The translations under genes were made by a program, and so were the position numbers. A stretch of 27,081 nt of DNA from IMG/VR virus record IMGVR_UViG_3300034980_000081, positions 1 through 27,081 of that record; one strand, written 5' to 3'. Below are positions 12,557-19,718 of the stretch, in pieces. This DNA comes from a virus. The notes beneath the pieces were generated by a model. It made no database searches, was not told the DNA's origin, and worked only from the letters and a program-made list of their open reading frames with translations. Within the stretch, counting starts at the first letter, position 1. Every line of letters starts with the position of its first letter.

Positions 12557-13522
12557 ATGAGGTGGACTAAAGCTGAGATGAGTATAATAAGTCAGTATGC
12601 AAGGACAATGAAAAGCGTTAAGGCTCTTTGTTCCGAATTGGATTCTGCTGGTTTTATGCGTACATATAAATCTGTTACTCGGAAAGTAGAATCTATGGGA
12701 TGGTCTAGACCCACTGATGTAGCGGATATAGGTATTCTTCCTAAGATATTGATTTTTGATATAGAAACAACTCCTATGCCTGTATGGGTATGGGATTTTG
12801 GGAAGCAATATATTCCGCATACCAATATTGTAAGAGATAAGGCTGGTCATCAAAAATTTTGGTATGTCCTGTCTTGGGCTGCTAAATGGCTTTATGACGA
12901 AAATGTCTTGTCTGACGTTCTTACTCCAGAAGAAGCTGTTGCTAGGGACGATAAAAGAATATTGGATTCCGTATGGAAGTTGATTGATGAAGCTGATATT
13001 GTAGTTGCTCATAATGGTGATCGGTTTGATATAAGGAAACTCAATGCAAGATTCATACTTAATGATATGAATCCGCCATCTCCATATAAATCAATAGACA
13101 CATTAAAGATTGCAAGAAAGGAATTTGCTTTTAGTTCTAATAAGCAAGACTTTCTTACTAAGACATTCGGTCTTTCGGAGAAATTAAAGACTGAGTTTCA
13201 ATTGTGGATTGATTGCATGAATGGTGATAAAGAAAGATTAGCTGAAATGCTTAAGTACAATAAAAGAGATGTTATTGGACTGGAGCAGCTTTATCTTAAA
13301 TTGAGACCATATATAAAGAATCATCCAAATCTTGGCATATTGATGGATAGTAATGTTTGTCCTTCCTGCGGAAGTAAGAATCTTAAACCGTCGGATGCTA
13401 CATACTTTACAAGTTCTAATGAATTTCCTGTATACAGGTGTGGAGGATGTCATTCTCCGTTCATAAGAAGCAAATCTAGTATAGGCTCTAGCCCAACAGA
13501 ACTAAGAAGTATTGCGAGGTAA
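12557..13522 (+). CDS. DnaQ/RNase H-like 3'-5' exonuclease with HTH and zinc ribbon
   Basis: The start is the ATG at 12557 behind AAAGGAG; upstream in-frame codons back to 12455 overlap the previous gene and are rejected. The 321-residue protein has three parts. Residues 1-50 look like a Myb/SANT-type helix-turn-helix (MRWTKAEMSIISQYARTMKS). The nuclease follows with the acidic motifs of the DEDD superfamily: FDIETTP (motif I), VAHNGDRFDIRKLNARF (motif II) and YNKRDVIGLEQLY (motif III). The C-terminus has a zinc ribbon, CPSCGS and CGGCHS. It would degrade DNA or RNA with two metal ions; the extra domains suggest sequence- or structure-guided recruitment. Its last codons lie directly before the terminase promoter. 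Confidence 0.75.
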   Translation: MRWTKAEMSIISQYARTMKSVKALCSELDSAGFMRTYKSVTRKVESMGWSRPTDVADIGILPKILIFDIETTPMPVWVWDFGKQYIPHTNIVRDKAGHQKFWYVLSWAAKWLYDENVLSDVLTPEEAVARDDKRILDSVWKLIDEADIVVAHNGDRFDIRKLNARFILNDMNPPSPYKSIDTLKIARKEFAFSSNKQDFLTKTFGLSEKLKTEFQLWIDCMNGDKERLAEMLKYNKRDVIGLEQLYLKLRPYIKNHPNLGILMDSNVCPSCGSKNLKPSDATYFTSSNEFPVYRCGGCHSPFIRSKSSIGSSPTELRSIAR

Positions 13523-13525
13523 TGC

Positions 13526-13554
13526 TTGACAAAGGTATACTTAAGGGTTATATT
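13526..13554 (+). promoter_or_regulatory. Promoter of the packaging operon
   Basis: TTGACA (13526-13531), 17 bases, TATATT (13549-13554), starting four bases after the stop of the exonuclease-like gene. The predicted start at 13561-13562 coincides with the ATG of the small terminase gene. Confidence 0.7.
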
Positions 13555-13561
13555 ATAATAT

Positions 13562-14326
13562 ATGCTTGTTCGTAAAATAAAGAATGTCGAACACAGGGTA
13601 TATGATAATGAGAATGAGTTTCGCCAATACTGTCCTGATGAAAATATAATACTGAATTGGAGGGATGGCACCAAAGGTAGCTGGGTTAAGACTGATGATG
13701 ATAAAATATGCCAAGTCCTCAAAAGGGGCAAGCTAAAAATCAGTCAGTCTAAGGGAGTGTATAATTATTACGTCAGGACAGCTATCGGCTCTTTTGTTTG
13801 CAGAGATACTATGAAGATGGAAGGTGATCTTAGAAAGAATATGTATACTTTCGGAGATAGTGATGTTACATTGTATCAACAGAAGAAACATAGGAAGAAG
13901 GCTACTAGGCGTGAATTCTTGTTTGCTAAGTTCGTTGCGCAAGGTGATGGCATCGCAGAGGCATTTATAAAAGCCTTTCCTACCAATAATGAAGAATATG
14001 CAGATTATCAAGGGAAAATACTATTAAGCACAGAAAGGATCAAAAACTTGATAAGAGAAGAAGTTGACAAAGTCCTGCATGAGGCTGAGATTACGCCTCT
14101 GTATTTGCTTGAACAAATGAAAAAAATTGTTGATGCAAAGAAATCGCAGGATAAAGATAAGATTCAGGCTATTAAGGCTCTTATGCAAATTAGCGGAATG
14201 ATGGATACTGAGAAGAGAACTGAATCATTAACCCTATTCCAAGGTTTTACAAAGGAGCAATTAGATGCTATCCAAGGTGGAGATTCGAAAAAGCTCATTG
14301 AAGCTTCGAGAGAAGTTAAGAAATAA
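13562..14326 (+). CDS. Terminase small subunit
   Basis: This 254-residue protein probably recognises the packaging site and recruits the large terminase. The DNA-binding part is seen at about residues 117-175: TRREFLFAKFVAQGDGIAEA, then FIKAF, then KILLSTERIKNLIREEVDKV. This is the layout of Terminase_2-type small subunits (helix-turn-helix with an A-x-x-x-A-F turn). A helical oligomerisation region follows (LLEQMKKIVDAKKSQDKDK). The N-terminal 110 residues are extra and strand-rich. The ATG at 13562 is seven bases after the -10 box, so no binding site exists and the message is predicted leaderless. The gene overlaps the next by 62 bases. The position two genes before the large terminase in the same operon supports the call. 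Confidence 0.72.
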   Translation: MLVRKIKNVEHRVYDNENEFRQYCPDENIILNWRDGTKGSWVKTDDDKICQVLKRGKLKISQSKGVYNYYVRTAIGSFVCRDTMKMEGDLRKNMYTFGDSDVTLYQQKKHRKKATRREFLFAKFVAQGDGIAEAFIKAFPTNNEEYADYQGKILLSTERIKNLIREEVDKVLHEAEITPLYLLEQMKKIVDAKKSQDKDKIQAIKALMQISGMMDTEKRTESLTLFQGFTKEQLDAIQGGDSKKLIEASREVKK

Positions 14327-14489
14327 GAAATGTATAGTTTGTGGATTTCCTATGTGGGAATACACATCTATATGGTACAACCTAACGGAAGATTATTTTT
14401 CCATAGAGTGTTGTGAATGTTTTTCGTCATACGATGAGGACTTCGAAATGCGAATGCCTGGAATAATATTTAATTGTGGAGAAGCATAA
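14265..14489 (+). CDS. Small zinc-finger protein overlapping the terminase gene
   Basis: The 74-residue frame begins with an ATG at 14265, seven bases after AAAGGAG, inside the end of the small terminase gene. After a basic helix (VEIRKSSLKLREKLRNKK) come CIVC and CCEC pairs about 27 residues apart, with aromatic residues between, which suits a treble-clef zinc finger. The tail includes FEMRMPGIIFNCGEA. The strong binding site favours this long overlap over a start after the terminase stop, where no start codon is suitably placed. Confidence 0.6.
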   Translation: MLSKVEIRKSSLKLREKLRNKKCIVCGFPMWEYTSIWYNLTEDYFSIECCECFSSYDEDFEMRMPGIIFNCGEA

Positions 14490-14735
14490 ATGAAAACTGT
14501 TAAATTTGATCTAGTACTAAAAGTACATGATGATTTGAAAGAAGATGAATTGAAGAAGTCTTTGGATGATTATATGATAAATGATAATGTTGCCAGCAAT
14601 GTTGTTCAGCGAGTTATCAGTGAACCAGGTGCTCCAGAGAATTTTTCTATAATTTCAATGGAATTAAAGAAAAAGAGAAAGATTAAAAAGAATACCGTAC
14701 AAAGTAGTGGGAAAAACGGTATGCTTCAAAAATGA
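14490..14735 (+). CDS. Hypothetical protein (81 aa)
   Basis: The ATG follows the previous stop without a gap (TAAATG), with GGAGAAG upstream. The product begins with a strand (MKTVKFDLVLKVHDDLKEDE), has a helix (LKKSLDDYMI), a second helix (SNVVQRVISEP), a strand (NFSIISMELKKK) and a basic, disordered tail. This beta-alpha-alpha-beta order is seen in many small phage proteins; no family is recognised. It overlaps the cyclotransferase-like gene by four bases. Confidence 0.6.
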   Translation: MKTVKFDLVLKVHDDLKEDELKKSLDDYMINDNVASNVVQRVISEPGAPENFSIISMELKKKRKIKKNTVQSSGKNGMLQK

Positions 14736-15082
14736 AGCTTGCGGTATACGGAACTCTTCGTAATGGAAGTAAGGATACTGGAAGAATAGAAAATACTTCT
14801 CTTGTTTATCCTGGGCATCAAAGGTTTCCTGCTGTAATACAGGACTATGAAGGTAAAGGTACTGTGGTAGAGATTCATGATGTAACTAGCGAAGATATTG
14901 CTCAGTATGATTTGTATGAAGGTCTTGCTATTGGTCTTTACGATAGGGTTAAAGTTAAAGTAAATATGGATAAAGGCGAAGAAGTGGAAGCTTGGGCATA
15001 TGTTGCTGGCCCACGCCTTCTTAAATTAGTAGATGTTTTTGAGGAAATTCCAAATGGAGACTGGAATGATAGAAAACTTTAA
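14732..15082 (+). CDS. Gamma-glutamylcyclotransferase-like protein (GGCT/AIG2 fold)
   Basis: This 116-residue protein has the signature YGTLRNG at residues 6-12, the GHQRFPAVI strand near 28-36, and Glu63 in DLYEGL, which matches the catalytic acid of the family, followed by YDRVKVKV. Family members release a gamma-glutamyl group from an amine as 5-oxoproline. The ATG overlaps the previous stop (ATGA). It lies just before the large terminase gene and overlaps its start. This placement is unusual for a metabolic enzyme. It may act on gamma-glutamyl products of the amidoligase cassette at 2173-6669; this link is inference from chemistry only. Confidence 0.8.
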   Translation: MKLAVYGTLRNGSKDTGRIENTSLVYPGHQRFPAVIQDYEGKGTVVEIHDVTSEDIAQYDLYEGLAIGLYDRVKVKVNMDKGEEVEAWAYVAGPRLLKLVDVFEEIPNGDWNDRKL

Positions 15083-16640
15083 TATAGTTTCGAATAACTT
15101 GGACGAGAAAGAAAGAGTCCTTAATATGGTATCAAAGGACTTGGTTGCCTTTGGGCAGCTTTTTCTTCCAGATGATTTTATGAAATCAAAGCCAGCACCG
15201 TTTCATCATAATGTAGGCGAGTTTCTTTTAGATAGCACCATAAGAAGGCTCTGTGTTATATTACCTCGCGGCCATACCAAGTCCACCATGGCAAAAGCAG
15301 CTTTGCTTCATAGGATATATTTTAATCCTAAAGGAAAGAATGAATTTGCAGCTTGGGTATCTGAAGAACAGACACAGGCGATAGACCATTTAAAATATAT
15401 TAAAACACACATAGAATTAAATCCTGCCTTGCATTATTACTTTGGTGATATAGCTGGAAACAAATGGACGGAAAAAGAAATCACCACATCTAAGGGTGAC
15501 AGAATTATAGCAAAAGGAACCAGTCAAAGACTTCGCGGTAGATCGGAACTCGGTCTTCGTTATACAAAAATTATTCTTGATGACTTTGAATCTGAATTAA
15601 ATACAAAAACTCCAGAAAGAAGGCGTGAAGTTAAAGAATGGCTCATGTCAACGGTATATCCAGCATTGGAAGAATCGAAAGGTAATGAAGGTGCAATATG
15701 GCTTGTAGGTACGATTGTTCATTATGACTCTGCTTTGCAGGCTATATATGATGGATATTTAGAGGCCAAAAAAAATAAAGAAGATTATACTTGGCAGATT
15801 ATGTTTCATCGTGCGCTTGAGGATGGTAAACCGCTTTGGCCTTCTTATTTTCCAAAAGAAAAGATTTTAAGCATAAGAAAAGATTATGAGAACGTAGGGC
15901 AACTCCATAAGTTTGCACAGGAGTATATGAATGATGCTCGCGATCTTGAAACAGCTAAATTTAAAATAGATAAGATAAATTATTATGATGGTGAATTTAA
16001 AGCAAAGAATAATCAAGCATATATAATTACCAAGGAAGATGCTATTCCAGTTAATGTTTATATGGGCGTTGACTTGGCTTATGAATCTTCTGCCAAACAT
16101 GATTATCAAGTAATCGTGGTAGCTGGAATTGATAGCGATAAGAATGTTTATGTGATTGATATATTTCACGAACATATTCCTCTTTATGATATGCCTAGAA
16201 AGATATTTCAATATGCTAAAGAGTATCAACCAATGCGAAGGGCGAATGTGGAACATGTAGGTGCTCAAGGAATTATAAAAGATGCTGTTAATGCTCTATC
16301 GGGGAAAGATAGAAAGATGGCTCCTGGTATTGCTCGCGGTGTTAGACCGCCTACTGGAATTAAAAAAGAAGATAGGCTTGAATCATTGCTTTGTCCTCTT
16401 GTAAATCGTGGCAAGTTTTTTATGAAAAAGCAACATAATGAAATAGTGGACGAAATGTTTCATTTCCCTAAAGGAAAGAACGATGATTTGCTTGACGGCA
16501 TTTGGTATTCGATTATAAACGCCAGAGCTCCATTGAGCAGAAAGTTTGACGCTGAGAATTTTGAAGGCAAAGTAGATGAAAAAAAGGAGTTTTTAGCAAG
16601 AAAAATAGTGAGAAACTGGATTACTGGGCAAAGAATGTGA
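15066..16640 (+). CDS. Terminase large subunit
   Basis: The ATPase-nuclease motor that packages DNA into the head. From the chosen start (524 residues) the ATPase has a Walker A-like LPRGHTKST near 66-74, Walker B IILDDFE near 169-175 and a coupling motif WLVGTIVH near 212-219. The RuvC-like nuclease has MGVDLAY with Asp336 and a late acidic cluster KNDDLLDGIWYSI. The start is ambiguous: ATG 15066 (GGAG six bases upstream), ATG 15054 (GAGGA eight bases upstream) and ATG 15033 are all in frame and overlap the cyclotransferase gene. The gene ends about 20 bases before the next promoter. Confidence 0.92.
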   Translation: MIENFNIVSNNLDEKERVLNMVSKDLVAFGQLFLPDDFMKSKPAPFHHNVGEFLLDSTIRRLCVILPRGHTKSTMAKAALLHRIYFNPKGKNEFAAWVSEEQTQAIDHLKYIKTHIELNPALHYYFGDIAGNKWTEKEITTSKGDRIIAKGTSQRLRGRSELGLRYTKIILDDFESELNTKTPERRREVKEWLMSTVYPALEESKGNEGAIWLVGTIVHYDSALQAIYDGYLEAKKNKEDYTWQIMFHRALEDGKPLWPSYFPKEKILSIRKDYENVGQLHKFAQEYMNDARDLETAKFKIDKINYYDGEFKAKNNQAYIITKEDAIPVNVYMGVDLAYESSAKHDYQVIVVAGIDSDKNVYVIDIFHEHIPLYDMPRKIFQYAKEYQPMRRANVEHVGAQGIIKDAVNALSGKDRKMAPGIARGVRPPTGIKKEDRLESLLCPLVNRGKFFMKKQHNEIVDEMFHFPKGKNDDLLDGIWYSIINARAPLSRKFDAENFEGKVDEKKEFLARKIVRNWITGQRM

Positions 16641-16658
16641 AAAAAATAAAAAAAACAC

Positions 16659-16687
16659 TTGACATTGTACCCTTTTATGCTTATATT
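16659..16687 (+). promoter_or_regulatory. Promoter of the head gene operon
   Basis: TTGACA (16659-16664), 17 bases, TATATT (16682-16687), preceded by an A-rich tract. The predicted start at about 16694 leaves a leader of about 30 bases with TTAGGAGAT before the portal gene. It allows head genes to be expressed apart from the packaging genes. Confidence 0.7.
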
Positions 16688-16724
16688 ATAAGTAAGACAA
16701 ATTATATAGTTAGGAGATATCGAT

Positions 16725-18755
16725 ATCGCTAATGAAGAAAATCTCGTCGAAGTTGACGAGGCTCAAAAGAATTTGGATTTGTGGCGTAGATGGCGGGATG
16801 CTCGTGTCGATTGGGACGAAGAAGCCCGTGACGCAATAGATTTCGTTCTCGGAAATCACTATACTCAAGATGAATCAGATACCCTGAGTGCAATTGGTCA
16901 GGGCGATTTTATTATTGATAGAGTATATGCTGCCGTTGATAAGCTCAAATCCTTATTAACATCAAAGAATCCTAAGTTCTCTGCTATCGGAAGAGAAGAC
17001 TCAGATAATAAACTTGCTCAAGTTTGGAAAACTATACTTGAGTATATATGGGATATTTCTGATGGTGACATGGAATTTAAGCAGTCTGTCCACGATTATG
17101 CAATCGCTGGTATGGGATATTTTTATGTATATTTAGACCCCGAGGCGGATTTCGGCAGGGGCGATGTCAAGTTTACCAATGTAAATCCTTTTAGAGTATA
17201 TGTTGATCCTGCTGCGAGAAACAGGTACTTCAACGATGCCACCGCCATTATATTATCAACTATATTAACAAAAGATCAAGTACTTTCTTTTTATCCCCAA
17301 CTTTCTGAATTTCTTCCAGAAATAGATACTATGAGTGATGAGGAAGATTATCCTTCTTCATCCAGAAAAAACTCATCACAATCATTTACTCCAGATATAG
17401 TCAAAGATAGTGATCGAGGAGGATATGAAAGATACAGGGTTTTAGAAAGATTTGAAAAAATAAAAGTTCCTTATTATAGGCTTTTTAATAAACAGAATGG
17501 TGAAGAAAAAGTTGTTGATATGGAGACTTTTGAACAGGTAGCCAGTGAAAACGCACATCTAATAGAATCTGGATTAATAGAAGCTGTCGAAATAATGCAA
17601 ACCCGTGTTAAAGTAGTGGCAACTATGGGACAACATTTATTATATCAGCAATTATTAAATACTGATATATATCCTATTATTCCAGTTCCAAATATTTGGA
17701 CTAATACTCCATATCCAAAATCAGATGTTACAAAAGTTAAAGATTCTCAACGACTTATAAACAAATTATTTTCATTGACACTTAGCCATGCGCAGGCTTC
17801 TGCTGGACTTAAGCTTCTTGTACCCGAAGGAAGTGTTGATGATGTAGGGCAGCTTGAAAGGGATTGGGCTAATCCTAATGCTGTATTAGAATATAATCCA
17901 GAGTTTGGGGAGCCTCATTTTCCTGCTCCGCAACCACTCGCTGGTGAATTTTATCATTTAATAGACAGAGTAGAACATTATATAGATTTAAATTTTGGAA
18001 TACCTGAGTTGATGCAAGGTTTCAAAGAGAAAGCTCCCGACACTGTACGCGGAACGGCTATGCTTTCGGAGATGGGAGAAAGTCGTGGGCGTTCTAAGCT
18101 AAAGGATATTGAAGGAAGTTTGAATCAACTTGGAAGATGCATATATAATTATGCAAAAGGACATTATACATTCCAGAAAACATTTAGAGTCGTGCAGCCG
18201 AATAATGATTTAACTGAATTTTCAGTTAATAATAGGTTGTATGATGATAAGTCCAACGAACTAAAGACCATAGAAAATGATATTTCTTTAGGTCAACATG
18301 ACGTTCGTATTATATCGGGCTCAACATTACCGTCAAACAAGATAGCTGAATATCAGATGTATCTTGAGGCTTATAAGTTGGGATTGGTAGATGATGTCGA
18401 GGTCTTAAAGAAAACTGAGATCTACGACAAAGAAGGTGTACTAAAACGCAAAGGTATGATGGCGAAAATGCAATCATACATACAACAACTAGAAGGTCAG
18501 ATAAAAGAACTTACTGGTGATCTGCAAACGGCTGACAGGGAAGCTGTCCATGCTAAGAAACAGGTTATCACTGAGAAATTCAAGACCGATTTGAATGAGA
18601 TTGCCTCTGAGGCGAAATATAAGGAAAGAGTCAAGCTTAGTAAACTAGAAGGTGTGATTGATAAAGCGGATGTTCGTGCCGAAGCTGCGTTAGTTGTACA
18701 AAAGGCAAATAAAGGGAGCTCCTCTAAGAAAGGGAGCGCACAAAGAAAACAATAA
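16725..18755 (+). CDS. Portal protein, P22-like
   Basis: The dodecameric ring at the head vertex through which DNA passes. The N-terminal LDLWRRWRDARVDWDEEARD, then AIDFVLGNHYT, and the later DRVYAAVDKLKSLLTSKNP, FRVYVDPAARN, and LMQGFKEKAPDTVRGTAML fit the P22-like portal family, as does the length. The C-terminus has a long helical coiled coil (YIQQLEGQIKELTGDLQTAD) ending in a basic tail. The start is a problem: no in-frame ATG or GTG lies near the AGGAG at 16712-16716. An ATC at 16725, eight bases after it, would give ANEENLVEVDEAQKN and keep the N-terminus of normal length; a TTG at 16773 is the other option. I chose the ATC, with moderate confidence in the start but high confidence in the protein. 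Confidence 0.85.
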   Translation: MANEENLVEVDEAQKNLDLWRRWRDARVDWDEEARDAIDFVLGNHYTQDESDTLSAIGQGDFIIDRVYAAVDKLKSLLTSKNPKFSAIGREDSDNKLAQVWKTILEYIWDISDGDMEFKQSVHDYAIAGMGYFYVYLDPEADFGRGDVKFTNVNPFRVYVDPAARNRYFNDATAIILSTILTKDQVLSFYPQLSEFLPEIDTMSDEEDYPSSSRKNSSQSFTPDIVKDSDRGGYERYRVLERFEKIKVPYYRLFNKQNGEEKVVDMETFEQVASENAHLIESGLIEAVEIMQTRVKVVATMGQHLLYQQLLNTDIYPIIPVPNIWTNTPYPKSDVTKVKDSQRLINKLFSLTLSHAQASAGLKLLVPEGSVDDVGQLERDWANPNAVLEYNPEFGEPHFPAPQPLAGEFYHLIDRVEHYIDLNFGIPELMQGFKEKAPDTVRGTAMLSEMGESRGRSKLKDIEGSLNQLGRCIYNYAKGHYTFQKTFRVVQPNNDLTEFSVNNRLYDDKSNELKTIENDISLGQHDVRIISGSTLPSNKIAEYQMYLEAYKLGLVDDVEVLKKTEIYDKEGVLKRKGMMAKMQSYIQQLEGQIKELTGDLQTADREAVHAKKQVITEKFKTDLNEIASEAKYKERVKLSKLEGVIDKADVRAEAALVVQKANKGSSSKKGSAQRKQ

Positions 18756-18827
18756 TCATAGGTTAAGCTTCTTCGAAATATCTAAAGGTAGAGTTCGAAT
18801 CAAAGAAGAAATCTAAAAGGAGGTTAT

Positions 18828-19691
18828 ATGGAAGATCAAGTGCAAAATAGTGTAGTTGAACAAAGTGTTGGTAAAACAACACGCGAAGGCTTGGAAACAT
18901 CAATGCCAGATGTTGAATTGGCATCTGAAATCCCAAGTGTTCAAGATGGCGTAATTGACCAAGGAAATAAACGAGCACCTAATTTAATTACTAAAGAAGG
19001 TGACGAATCTGAGGTTAATTTTGCTACTGATTGGGAAAATGAAACTCGCAAGTTTCAGTCTATGTACGATAAACAAAAGGCTGATTATGAGAGTCTTCAA
19101 AATGATTATAAGCAACTTGCTCCAATGTCTGAACTACAAAAAGTTCTTGAAACAAGACCTGATGTGGTTGAGGCAATAAGAGATAAGTTGGAAGGAAAAA
19201 GTAATCAAGAAACTATACGAGAAGAAGATGATCCTAATGTAATTGATGAATCGTCTTTTGACCCATGGGAAGCCTATTACAAACCAGAGTCTGCCTCATA
19301 TAAAATGAGAACGACTCAGGAGAAGGCTTTGGTAGATGAGGCTGTTGGACAACATATGTCTCAGATACAAGGCCAAGTTGCGTTGCAGAATTTGCGCAAT
19401 GAGTTATCTAGCAACTATAATATGCAGGATGAAAAGGATATCAGTGATTTTATTGAATTTGCGACCACACCGAGAGATCAACTTCCGATTGATCTTTTAA
19501 TCGATGTTTATCGTAAATATTATAATAAAGGAACTGACAATGTTTCTCCAAATATGGAAGCAGTTAGAGCGACTCAAAGCATTCCTAAGACAGCTGGGAT
19601 TCTTCAGGGCGGTGAAGCGCCAAGAAAGAATGAACAGGATTCTGCTTGGGATAGAATTTTGCAAGCTGGGCAAGCAGGGAGAATTCCCTAA
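18828..19691 (+). CDS. Probable scaffolding protein
   Basis: This 287-residue acidic, helix-rich protein lies between the portal and major capsid genes, the standard site of a scaffold. Residues 1-65 look disordered. A coiled coil follows near 69-97 (ETRKFQSMYDKQKADYESLQ), then helices (PDVVEAIRDKLEG) and a Gln- and Glu-rich middle. The C-terminus (NEQDSAWDRILQAGQAGRIP) is a short helix, as in scaffolds that bind coat protein by a C-terminal helix. There is no family motif, so the call rests on position and composition. An AAAGGAGG precedes the ATG. Confidence 0.65.
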   Translation: MEDQVQNSVVEQSVGKTTREGLETSMPDVELASEIPSVQDGVIDQGNKRAPNLITKEGDESEVNFATDWENETRKFQSMYDKQKADYESLQNDYKQLAPMSELQKVLETRPDVVEAIRDKLEGKSNQETIREEDDPNVIDESSFDPWEAYYKPESASYKMRTTQEKALVDEAVGQHMSQIQGQVALQNLRNELSSNYNMQDEKDISDFIEFATTPRDQLPIDLLIDVYRKYYNKGTDNVSPNMEAVRATQSIPKTAGILQGGEAPRKNEQDSAWDRILQAGQAGRIP

Positions 19692-19718
19692 TTAATATAA
19701 TCAAATAGGAGGTAACAA

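Noticed and set aside
12539-13012. Long minus-strand frame opposite the exonuclease-like gene
   Set aside because: A shadow of the plus-strand gene: poor composition, no binding site and rich in Ser, Ile and Tyr as expected from AT-rich antisense.
13523-13561. Search for a ribosome binding site before the small terminase
   Set aside because: The gap holds only the promoter boxes; no AGGAG-like sequence is present.
15867-16268. Minus-strand frame opposite the large terminase gene
   Set aside because: Opposite a confidently identified gene with conserved nuclease motifs; no start signal.
18785-18815. GAGTTCGAATC resembles a tRNA T loop
   Set aside because: No acceptor, D or anticodon stems can be built around it, and it lies in the short leader before the scaffold gene.
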